Assembly (NCBI GenBank): GCA_964593865.1
Contig: CAZQKE010000010.1
Location: 1 to 8,336 of the forward strand
Length of the DNA: 8,336 nt
Source: CAZQKE01 sp964593865
GTDB taxonomy: Bacteria; Chloroflexota; Anaerolineae; JAAYZQ01
Reading direction: 5' to 3'
Both the position numbers and the translations under genes were made by a program. This document shows positions 1 through 6,546 of this stretch, one piece after another (the first letter of the stretch is position 1; each line of letters opens with the position of its first letter). A model generated the notes under the pieces. The model was not told the origin of the DNA. It saw only the letters and a list, made by a program, of their open reading frames with translations, and did no database searches.

Positions 1-1131
1 CTCTTTTTCCGCACCACCGTCGGCGATAACGAATTGCGCATTGCCCAGGCGTTGGCCCAAGCCCTGGCCCGCGCCGACCTGGTGATCACCAGCGGCGGCT
101 TGGGGCCGACCGTGGACGACGTGACCCGTGAGGCCGTCGCCCGTGTCACGGGCCGCCCCCTGGTCCTCTTTCCTCACCTGCTGGGCCAGATCGAAGCCTT
201 TTTTGCCCGCATCGGCGCGACCATGAGCGAAAACAACCGCCGCCAGGCATATCTGCCCGAAGGTAGCATTCCCATTGAGAACCCCGTGGGCACGGCCCCG
301 GCCTTTATCGTTGAGAGTGAGGAAGGGACGATCATCAGCCTGCCGGGAGTGCCCCGCGAGATGCGCTACCTGATGGAGCACGCGGTCGTGCCCTATTTGC
401 GCAAGCGGTTGGGGCGCCGGGAGGCCATCGTCACCCGCGTTCTGCGGACCGTGGCCCTGGGCGAAAGCCGTATTGACCAGGCCCTCGCCGACCTGGAACG
501 CTCGGCCAATCCCACCGTCGGGCTGGCAGCCCATCCCGGTCAGGTGGATGTGCGCATTGTAGCCAAAGCCCCCACCCAGGCCGAAGCGGAACGAATGGTC
601 GCCGAATTTGAGGCCGAGGTCCGCCGCCGGTTGGGGGCGGCCATCTATGCCGTCGGCGAGACGACGTTGGAAGAGGCCATCGCCGCGCAGATGCAGCAGC
701 AGGGCCTTACCCTGGCCGTGGCCGAAACCCTCACCCAGGGGGAGATCACCCGCCGCTTGAGCGCATACCCCGCCGTGATGCAAGGTGGCCTCGCCGCCGC
801 CGATGGAGCAACCCTGGTCCGCTTGCTCGGTTTGGCCGATGAAGGGTCCGGCGGTGACGAAAGGGCTGCTGCCGTCGCCGCTCACCTGCGCCGCGCCTGG
901 AGGACCGATTGGGCCTTGGCGGTTGTGGAAGACCGGGAAGGCACACTGTGGGCCGCCGTCGCCCGCGAGAGGGCGACGGATACCCGCCGCCTGGGGTTTC
1001 GCGGCCAAGACGACCGCGCCCGTGCCTGGATAACAACGCTGGCTTTGGATTTCCTGCGCCGTTTGAACGCCGAATCCGGCGATAGAGAGGACATCACCGA
1101 TGACCGAACCGCCCAAACTGGTGCTCATTGA
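1..1131 (+). CDS. cinA: CinA family protein, 5'-truncated by the window, with a degenerate C-terminal deamidase-like domain
   Basis: CinA proteins join an N-terminal MoCF-like domain (COG1058, ADP-ribose/NAD-related pyrophosphatase in studied members) to a C-terminal PncC-type NMN deamidase domain. The reading frame is open from base 1 (LFFRTTVGDN...), so the true start and about 40 residues lie outside the window; the in-frame TTG at 34 is not the start. The N-terminal domain shows the hallmark TSGGLGPTVDD (about 88-120), and SLPGVPREM (349-375) followed by LGESRIDQ (460-483) fits the linker domain. The C-terminal part (about 660-1090) aligns with PncC in general layout, but the usual AESCTGG reads AETLTQG (721-741), the YSNEAK region reads ADGATL (799-816), and the GIAGPDGG loop is replaced by VVEDREGT (922-945). 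NMN deamidase activity is therefore doubtful. The last 32 bp overlap polA in another frame, which suggests translational coupling. Confidence 0.9.
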   Translation, partial: LFFRTTVGDNELRIAQALAQALARADLVITSGGLGPTVDDVTREAVARVTGRPLVLFPHLLGQIEAFFARIGATMSENNRRQAYLPEGSIPIENPVGTAPAFIVESEEGTIISLPGVPREMRYLMEHAVVPYLRKRLGRREAIVTRVLRTVALGESRIDQALADLERSANPTVGLAAHPGQVDVRIVAKAPTQAEAERMVAEFEAEVRRRLGAAIYAVGETTLEEAIAAQMQQQGLTLAVAETLTQGEITRRLSAYPAVMQGGLAAADGATLVRLLGLADEGSGGDERAAAVAAHLRRAWRTDWALAVVEDREGTLWAAVARERATDTRRLGFRGQDDRARAWITTLALDFLRRLNAESGDREDITDDRTAQTGAH

Positions 1132-3874
1132 CGGCCACGCGCTGGCCTACCGTGCCTATTTCGCCCTGCCCACCGAGATGTCCACCTCCCAGGGCGAACC
1201 GACCAACGCCGTCTTTGGCTTTGCCTCCATGCTGCTCAACGTCTTGCGCGACGTGCAGCCCGACTACCTGGCCGTGGCCTTTGACGTGGGCCGTACCTTC
1301 CGCCACGACGAATATGCCGAGTACAAAGCCAACCGGGCCGAGATGCCCGACGACCTGCGGATGCAGTTTGACCGCATCCATGAGCTGCTGGAAGCCTTAC
1401 ACATCCCCGTCTACTCTGCCGAAGGGTTTGAGGCCGACGACGTACTGGCCGCCCTGGCCCAACAGGCGGAAAAGCAGGGGGTGGAAACCCTTATCCTCAC
1501 CGGCGATACCGACACCTTTCAACTGATCGGCCCCCATGTGCGGGTGCTGACGCCGGGCCGCTCCTTCCGGGAGACGGTACTCTACGACGAAGAGCGCATT
1601 CGTCGGCGATACGGCCTGGAACCGGCTCAACTCGTTGACTACAAAGCCCTGGTCGGCGACAAGAGCGACAACATCCCCGGCGTGCGGGGCGTCGGCGACA
1701 AGACGGCGCGAAAGCTATTGCAACAGTACGGCAGCCTGGAGGCCATCTACGAGCACCTGGACGAGATCAAAAGCGGGCGATTCCGCTCTGCCCTGGAAAA
1801 GGGCCGCGCCGAAGCCGAATTGAGCAAGCACCTGGTCACCATCGTCCGCGATGTGCCGGTTGAGCTGGACCTGGATGCCTGCCGCGTCCGCGAGATGGAC
1901 CGGGAGCGGGTGGCGGAGCTGTTCCGCGAGTTAGAATTCCGTGCCCTGTTGAACCGGCTGCCCGGTGCGGAGCAACCGGGCGCAGCGGCGCAGCTTTCCC
2001 TCTTTGGCGAAGAGGAAGCCGCCGTGCCCGAATCCCCCACCGACTATCGGATCGTGGACGATCCCCAAGCCCTGGAAGCCCTGGTCGCCGAGTTGCGCCG
2101 GGCCGAGGCCCTTGTAATTGACGTTGAGACCACCGGCACCGACCCTATGCGCGCCCGGCTGGTCGGCCTTGCCCTCACCGCCCAGGAGGGCAAGGGCTAT
2201 TACATCCCCAATCCCCAATCTGCCGACTCCGCGATTTACCAAATCCTTCAACCCCTGCTCCAAGATCCTTCCCTCCCCAAATATGCCCACAACGCCAACT
2301 ATGACCTCACCGTCCTGGCCGAAGCAGGGATTGAAGTGACACCCTTGACCTGCGACACCATGATCGCCGCCTGGTTGCTCAACCCCGGCAGCCGGGGGCT
2401 GGGTCTCAAAAACCTGGCTTGGAAGCGGCTGGGGATTGAAATGACCCCCATCGAAGATCTCATCGGTAAGGGCAAGAAGCAGATCACCATAGACCAGGTT
2501 CCTGTGGAAAAGGTCGCTCCTTACGCCTGCGCCGATGTGGACATGACCCTCCGTCTGGCGAACCAGTTGCTGCCCGAACTGCGCGAAAAGAAACTGTGGG
2601 ACCTGTTCGCCGAAGTGGAGATGCCCCTGGTCCCCGTCATCGTGGCGATGCAGCGGGCCGGCGTCAAACTGGATGTGGATTTCCTGGCCGAAATGAGCCG
2701 CCGGTTGAGCCAACGCCTGGCCGAATTGCAAAAGGAGATTGAGGAGATGGTGGGCCATCCCCTCAACATCCGTTCCACCCAGCAGCTCAGCGTAGCCCTT
2801 TTTGACGAGATGGGCTTGGCCCAGCCCTGGATGCGCCGGGGCAAATCGGGCCACTATTCCACGGCGGCGGACGTGCTGGAAAAGATACGGGACAAGCACC
2901 CGGTCATCGGTCTTATCCTGGAGCACCGGCAGCTTTCCAAGCTCCAGGGGACTTATGTGGGCGCCCTGCCGGAGCTGGTCAACCCTCGCACCGGGCGGTT
3001 GCACACCTCCTACAACCAGGCGGGCACGGCCACGGGCCGCGTCAGCAGCAGCAACCCCAACCTGCAAAACATCCCCATTCGCACCGAGCTGGGCCGCCAG
3101 ATCCGCCGCGCCTTTGTGGCCGAGGAGGGCTGGTTGCTCCTGGCCGCCGACTATTCCCAGGTGGAATTGCGGGTCCTGGCCCACATCTCCGGCGATCCGG
3201 CCATGCTGGAAGCCTTCCGCCGGGGGGAGGACATCCACGCCAGCACGGCGGCCAGCATCTACGGCGTTCCCCTGGACCGGGTGACGCCGGAGCAAAGGCG
3301 CGTGGCGAAAATGACCAACTTTGCCATCAGCTACGGTGTGACCGGCTACGGCCTGGCCGAACGGACGGGGCTGACGCCGGAGGAAGCGCAAAAACTGATC
3401 GAGACCTACTTTGCCACCTATCCCCGCGTCCGGGAGTATATTGAACGCACCAAAAAGCAGGCCCGCGAGCAAGGCTATGTGGAGACGCTGCTGGGCCGCC
3501 GCCGCTACTTTCCGGAACTGGCCCCCAACCGCCGGGTGAGCCACCAGGCCCGCGAGGCAGCCTATCGCATGGCTATCAACGCTCCCATCCAGGGGACCGC
3601 CGCCGACATCCTGAAAGTGGCCATGAACCGCCTGTGGCGCGAACTGAAGGCGCGGGGCCTGCGGGCGCGGATGATCTTGCAGGTCCACGATGAACTGGTG
3701 CTGGAAGTGCCGGAGGAAGAGGTGGAGACGGTAGCTCCGCTGGTCATTGAAACGATGGAAGGGGCCTTTGACCTAGATGCCCCCCTTAAGGTGGATGCCA
3801 AGATCGGGAAGAACTGGTTGGAGATGGAAGAGATCGGGTATCGGCGTGATGCACCTAAACAGGACGTAGCCTGA
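1100..3874 (+). CDS. polA: DNA polymerase I with 5' nuclease, proofreading exonuclease and polymerase domains
   Basis: Family A polymerase for Okazaki fragment processing and repair synthesis; 924 aa, the usual length for E. coli-like PolA. The 5' nuclease domain (residues 1-285) keeps its metal ligands: D11, D62, E111/D113/D114, D136/D138 and D187/D190 in GDKSDNIPG. The 3'-5' exonuclease domain (about 315-500) looks active: D341 and E343 in DVETTGTDP, N398 and D402 in HNANYD, Y475 and D479 in YACAD, unlike Taq, which lost these. The polymerase domain has TATGRVSS (643-650), D684 in motif A (DYSQVELR), an O-helix with R733, K737, F741 and Y745, and H863-D864-E865 in motif C. F741 is the position that in Taq (F667) disfavours dideoxynucleotides. 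A linker motif QLSLF (298-302) matches the beta-clamp consensus. The ATG at 1100 has an AGGA (1088-1091) eight bases upstream and lies inside the end of cinA. Confidence 0.98.
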   Translation: MTEPPKLVLIDGHALAYRAYFALPTEMSTSQGEPTNAVFGFASMLLNVLRDVQPDYLAVAFDVGRTFRHDEYAEYKANRAEMPDDLRMQFDRIHELLEALHIPVYSAEGFEADDVLAALAQQAEKQGVETLILTGDTDTFQLIGPHVRVLTPGRSFRETVLYDEERIRRRYGLEPAQLVDYKALVGDKSDNIPGVRGVGDKTARKLLQQYGSLEAIYEHLDEIKSGRFRSALEKGRAEAELSKHLVTIVRDVPVELDLDACRVREMDRERVAELFRELEFRALLNRLPGAEQPGAAAQLSLFGEEEAAVPESPTDYRIVDDPQALEALVAELRRAEALVIDVETTGTDPMRARLVGLALTAQEGKGYYIPNPQSADSAIYQILQPLLQDPSLPKYAHNANYDLTVLAEAGIEVTPLTCDTMIAAWLLNPGSRGLGLKNLAWKRLGIEMTPIEDLIGKGKKQITIDQVPVEKVAPYACADVDMTLRLANQLLPELREKKLWDLFAEVEMPLVPVIVAMQRAGVKLDVDFLAEMSRRLSQRLAELQKEIEEMVGHPLNIRSTQQLSVALFDEMGLAQPWMRRGKSGHYSTAADVLEKIRDKHPVIGLILEHRQLSKLQGTYVGALPELVNPRTGRLHTSYNQAGTATGRVSSSNPNLQNIPIRTELGRQIRRAFVAEEGWLLLAADYSQVELRVLAHISGDPAMLEAFRRGEDIHASTAASIYGVPLDRVTPEQRRVAKMTNFAISYGVTGYGLAERTGLTPEEAQKLIETYFATYPRVREYIERTKKQAREQGYVETLLGRRRYFPELAPNRRVSHQAREAAYRMAINAPIQGTAADILKVAMNRLWRELKARGLRARMILQVHDELVLEVPEEEVETVAPLVIETMEGAFDLDAPLKVDAKIGKNWLEMEEIGYRRDAPKQDVA

Positions 3875-3927
3875 GCGACACCGGCCCATTTGCAGCCGTG
3901 CGAAATCGGATTTACTGCTGTATGCGA

Positions 3928-3933
3928 GGGAGG
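3928..3933 (+). promoter_or_regulatory. Ribosome binding site that fixes the start of the ATPase gene
   Basis: GGGAGG lies four bases before the ATG at 3938. The frame is open further upstream, to a TTG at 3890, but that codon has no Shine-Dalgarno-like sequence. The residues it would add (including CEIGFTAVCEGG) do not resemble the start of an ABC-type ATPase, whereas MRFSRICLENWRNF is the classic first beta strand of this family. No convincing promoter is visible in the 63 bp after polA. Confidence 0.75.
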
Positions 3934-3937
3934 TTGT

Positions 3938-5071
3938 ATGAGGTTTTCCCGAATCTGCCTGGAAAATTGGCGCAATTTTGGGCATGTAGACGCACCTTTG
4001 CAGAATCGGGTGTTTCTGGTCGGCCCCAATGCCTCCGGCAAATCTAACTTTTTGGATGCATTCCGCTTCCTGCGCGACCTGGTAGTACCCGGCGGTGGGT
4101 TCCAGGCGTCGGTGGCAAAGCGAGGAGGAGTATCCCGCATCCGCAACTTGGCCGCCCGACGGTACCCCGATGTTGTCGTCCAGGTGGATTTAGAAGAAAA
4201 AGGTAGCCTGGCCTGGCGTTATCGGTTGGCCTTTGCCCAAGACAACCAAAGGCAACCGCTCCTCAAGGAAGAAAAGGTCTGGCAAGGCGAAACCTTGATC
4301 TTGCAACGCCCGAATGATGAGGACAGAGCCGATGAGGCCCGCTTGCGCCAGACTTACTTGGAACAGACCTTTGCCAACCGCGAATTCCGGGAGATCGCCC
4401 GCTTTTTTGCTTCTATCCGCTATTATCATATCGTCCCTCAGCTGGTGCGGGACCCGGAGCGTTCACGAGGGCGCACGGCCGACCCTTTTGGCGGAGACTT
4501 TTTGGAGCAGATCGCCCGCACCAACAAACGGACGCGGGATGCTCGCTTGCGCCGTATCCTTGCGGCGTTGCAGGTGGCCGTGCCCCAGCTCCGGGAACTC
4601 AAACTGGACAAGGACGAACGAGGCGTACCCCACCTGTACGGCAACTATGAACATTGGCGCCCCCGGGGGGCTTGGCAGACCGAGGCGGACTTTTCCGACG
4701 GTACATTGCGCCTTTTGGGCTTGCTCTGGGCCTTGTTGGATGGCAGCGGTCCGCTCCTGCTAGAGGAACCGGAATTGTCGCTCCATCCCGAAATTGTGCG
4801 CTATATTCCCCAGATGATGACAAGTATCCAGCGGGGGCCAAAGCGTTCCCGTCAGGTTTTTATGAGCACCCATAGCAGCGATCTGCTGAGCGATGAAGGG
4901 ATCGCTGCCGACGAGATCCTGCTGACCGTTCCCTCTGCCGAGGGGACGCAGATCAAAGTGGGAGCCGAAATCGCAGAGATCCGCCGCTTGTTAGAAGCCG
5001 GCCTGACGCCGGCGGAGGCCGTTATCCCACACACCCAACCGCCCCATGCGGCCCAACTCTCTCTCCTTTGA
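3938..5071 (+). CDS. SMC/ABC-type AAA ATPase, partner of the downstream TOPRIM-like protein
   Basis: This 377-aa protein carries the full set of SMC/ABC ATPase motifs: Walker A GPNASGKSN (residues 29-37), a signature-like FSDGTLR (252-258), Walker B ending in EEPE (276-279) followed by the D-loop-like SLHP (281-284), and the switch histidine in STHSSDLL (H312). The middle region (about 55-235) is the insertion typical of OLD/RecF-like ATPases. No TOPRIM domain is fused behind the ATPase, so it is not a single-chain OLD or GajA. That role seems to fall to the next gene, which begins 12 bp later behind a GAGG that overlaps this gene's stop codon, implying coupled translation. The protein ends in AAQLSLL, close to the beta-clamp motif. 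Such ATPases act in phage defence, DNA repair or nuclease gating; which applies here is not shown by the sequence. Confidence 0.9.
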   Translation: MRFSRICLENWRNFGHVDAPLQNRVFLVGPNASGKSNFLDAFRFLRDLVVPGGGFQASVAKRGGVSRIRNLAARRYPDVVVQVDLEEKGSLAWRYRLAFAQDNQRQPLLKEEKVWQGETLILQRPNDEDRADEARLRQTYLEQTFANREFREIARFFASIRYYHIVPQLVRDPERSRGRTADPFGGDFLEQIARTNKRTRDARLRRILAALQVAVPQLRELKLDKDERGVPHLYGNYEHWRPRGAWQTEADFSDGTLRLLGLLWALLDGSGPLLLEEPELSLHPEIVRYIPQMMTSIQRGPKRSRQVFMSTHSSDLLSDEGIAADEILLTVPSAEGTQIKVGAEIAEIRRLLEAGLTPAEAVIPHTQPPHAAQLSLL

Positions 5072-5083
5072 GGCCGAGACGAT

Positions 5084-5704
5084 ATGGAGCAGATTTCCTA
5101 TCCTGTCAGCCTGTTGGTCGAAGGTCCCACCGATGAAGCCGTTGTACGGCGTATTCTGGCGTATGTGGGCCTGCCTTGTGGGGCGGTGTACGGCAAAAAG
5201 GGCAAGGATGATTTACTTCGTCGCCTGCCCAGGTACAACCGGGCTGCCCGCTTTGCGCCCTGGCTGGCAGTGGTAGATCTGGATCGCGAGCCGGAATGCG
5301 CTCCTTTGCTGGTTCGCAGTGTCCTGCCCGATCCGGCACCGGCGATGAACTTGCGTGTGGCAGTACGGGCCATTGAATCCTGGCTTTTGGCCGATGCGGA
5401 ACGAATGGCACGATTTCTGTCTATCCCGGCCAAGCGCATTCCTGCCGACCCGGACGCGCTGGCGGATCCGAAAGCCTTTCTGGTCAACCTGGCGCGTCAC
5501 AGCCAAAGGCGGGCGATCCGCGAGGAAATGGTTCCCCGTGCGGGGAGCGGCGCTCGCGTAGGCCCGGGATACACAAGGCGGATCATCGAGTTCGTGAATG
5601 CAGAGGATGGTTGGCGTCCCAAAGTTGCCGAGCGGCATTCGGATAGCTTGCGCAGATGTGTGGCCTGCTTGCGCGCCTTGAAGGAGTGGCGCCCTGACTT
5701 CTGA
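5084..5704 (+). CDS. TOPRIM-like protein (DUF4276-like), putative nuclease partner of the upstream ATPase
   Basis: 206 aa, no signal peptide or membrane segment. The N-terminus LLVEGPTDEAVVRRIL contains the TOPRIM-type glutamate and glycine (E13, G14), and VVDLDRE supplies the DxD pair (D65, D67). RAIESWLLAD (95-104) adds further acidic residues (E98, D104) that are typical of DUF4276-like proteins. C-terminal blocks RRAIREEMVP (142-151) and VGPGYT (159-164) look like conserved family signatures. By analogy with OLD-type systems and AbiLi/AbiLii (ATPase plus TOPRIM effector), it probably cuts nucleic acid under control of the ATPase; that is inference. The ATG at 5084 follows GAGG at 5070-5073. 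The family name is from memory of sequence pattern and is less certain than the TOPRIM-like fold. Confidence 0.75.
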   Translation: MEQISYPVSLLVEGPTDEAVVRRILAYVGLPCGAVYGKKGKDDLLRRLPRYNRAARFAPWLAVVDLDREPECAPLLVRSVLPDPAPAMNLRVAVRAIESWLLADAERMARFLSIPAKRIPADPDALADPKAFLVNLARHSQRRAIREEMVPRAGSGARVGPGYTRRIIEFVNAEDGWRPKVAERHSDSLRRCVACLRALKEWRPDF

Positions 5705-5727
5705 CAATAAAATCCGGAGGACAAACC

Positions 5728-6300
5728 ATGCAAGCGCTCAAGGAACGGATCCTGCGCGAAGGGAAACACCTGGGGAAGGGCATCCTCAAGGTAGATAGCT
5801 TTGTCAACCATCAGGTGGACCCTGTGCTGATGATGGAGGCCGGAAAGGAACTGGCCGCCCGTTTTGCCGACGTGGGCGCGACCAAAGTCCTGACCGCCGA
5901 GATTTCGGGCATCGCTCCCGCCTTGACCACCGCCCTGGCCCTGGGCGTGCCCTTGCTCTACGCCCGCAAGACCAAGCCCGTGACCATGACCGACCCGGTG
6001 TATGTCGAGGCGGCCCCTTCCCACACCAAAGGGGTATCCGTCTTTTTGATGTGTTCCCCCGAATTCCTGACACCCCAGGAACGGATCCTCATCATTGATG
6101 ACTTTTTGGCCAGTGGCCAGACCATCAAGGCCCTGGTGCGCATGGTCCGCCACGCCGGGGCCGAACTGGTGGGCATCGGGGCGCTTATTGAAAAGGCTTT
6201 CGAAGGTGGGCGGGCCGAGCTAGAGTCGCTGGGCGTGCCCCTCCACGCCCTGGTCAGCATTACCGAGATGACAGAGGATCGCATCATCTTTGCCGAGTGA
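5728..6300 (+). CDS. xpt: Xanthine phosphoribosyltransferase
   Basis: Cytosolic purine salvage enzyme that joins xanthine to PRPP to give XMP, feeding GMP synthesis. The 190-aa length matches B. subtilis Xpt (194 aa), and similarity is clear along the chain: KVDSFVNHQVDP (residues 21-32), ISGIAPALTTAL (59-70), the PRPP-binding loop IIDDFLASGQT (122-132) and IEKAFEGGR (154-162). A strong GGAGG (5716-5720) sits seven bases before the ATG. The gene follows the TOPRIM-like gene by only 23 bp, so it has no room for the purine riboswitch that precedes xpt in Firmicutes and is probably co-transcribed with the upstream genes. The stop codon lies in the outer stem of a long inverted repeat. Confidence 0.95.
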   Translation: MQALKERILREGKHLGKGILKVDSFVNHQVDPVLMMEAGKELAARFADVGATKVLTAEISGIAPALTTALALGVPLLYARKTKPVTMTDPVYVEAAPSHTKGVSVFLMCSPEFLTPQERILIIDDFLASGQTIKALVRMVRHAGAELVGIGALIEKAFEGGRAELESLGVPLHALVSITEMTEDRIIFAE

Positions 6301-6438
6301 TCTTTCAAGTGGACATGTGAGTAGGCGAGAGTTCGGACTGTGTACAACAGACATTCGGAAAGCAGCATGGGTCCACAATAGATTCCATCGGGCTCCGAAC
6401 TTTCGCTTATTCACGTGTCCACTTTCGGGGGAAGATCA
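6298..6438 (+). repeat. Long inverted repeat (31-bp arms plus outer 7-bp stem) at the 3' end of xpt
   Basis: Arms 6307-6337 and 6394-6424 pair over 31 positions: 27 Watson-Crick pairs, and the four exceptions (6316/6415, 6321/6410, 6324/6407, 6329/6402) are all G-U wobbles in a + strand RNA. The 56-base loop starts with a small CTGT...ACAG hairpin. Outside the arms, TGATCTT (6298-6304, including the xpt stop codon) is complementary to AAGATCA (6432-6438), separated by an asymmetric 2/7-base bulge. CTTTC occurs at both outer edges (6302-6306 and 6422-6426) and might be a target duplication. No U-tract follows, so it is not a standard intrinsic terminator. It could be a MITE-like mobile remnant or a structured mRNA 3' end; no transposase is present. 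Confidence 0.85.
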
Positions 6439-6457
6439 ATAAGCACAATGAGCAGGG

Positions 6458-6535
6458 AACGGCCCGCGCTTCAGCCGCTGCGCCGGAGCGAGCGAAGCGA
6501 GCGGAGGCGCTGTCGGCTGGAAGCGCTTGTTATGC
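6458..6535 (-). other. Structured attC-like site (candidate integron recombination site, possibly degenerate)
   Basis: Read on the - strand, GCATAAC (6529-6535; one mismatch to the attC consensus RYYYAAC) starts 12 bases after the stop codon of the lipoprotein gene. It is followed by an imperfect hairpin. GCGCTTC pairs with GAAGCGC, AGCCG pairs with CGGCT with one extra unpaired C in the first arm, and after a small internal loop GCGCC pairs with GGCGC around a 21-base loop. The far end carries GTT (6458-6460) but continues CCCT instead of the consensus RRRY. Length, position after a gene stop, orientation, AAC/GTT ends and the extrahelical base fit attC. The poor second core box and the lack of a visible integrase argue for a decayed site or an unrelated palindromic repeat. 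Confidence 0.4.
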
Positions 6536-6546
6536 GGCCTCTCCCC

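Noticed and set aside
1931..3688. 585-codon open frame on the - strand inside polA
   Set aside because: It is the antisense shadow of a certain polA gene in GC-rich DNA and shows no recognisable motif.
3890..3937. Longer version of the ATPase gene starting at TTG 3890
   Set aside because: No ribosome binding site there, and the added residues do not fit the family; the ATG at 3938 has GGGAGG and begins the typical first beta strand.
3875..3937. Promoter between polA and the ATPase gene
   Set aside because: TTGCAG at 3890 has no acceptable -10 box at a proper distance; nothing convincing can be claimed.
3938..5704. Naming the pair as Gabija, PARIS or a Septu-type system
   Set aside because: The ATPase has no fused TOPRIM and there is no UvrD-like helicase (Gabija), no identifiable AriA/AriB match (PARIS), and the second protein has TOPRIM-like rather than HNH motifs (Septu).
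5705..5727. Purine riboswitch in front of xpt
   Set aside because: Only 23 bases separate the genes and no aptamer-like sequence is present in the end of the upstream gene as far as can be read.
6394..6440. Intrinsic terminator after xpt
   Set aside because: The long stem is not followed by a run of T; the bases after it are TCGGGGGAAG.
6481..6510. CRISPR or tandem repeat in the GAGCGAGCGAAGCGAGCG stretch
   Set aside because: Only a short GCGA/GCGAG reiteration inside the loop of the attC-like hairpin; no spacers or further repeats.
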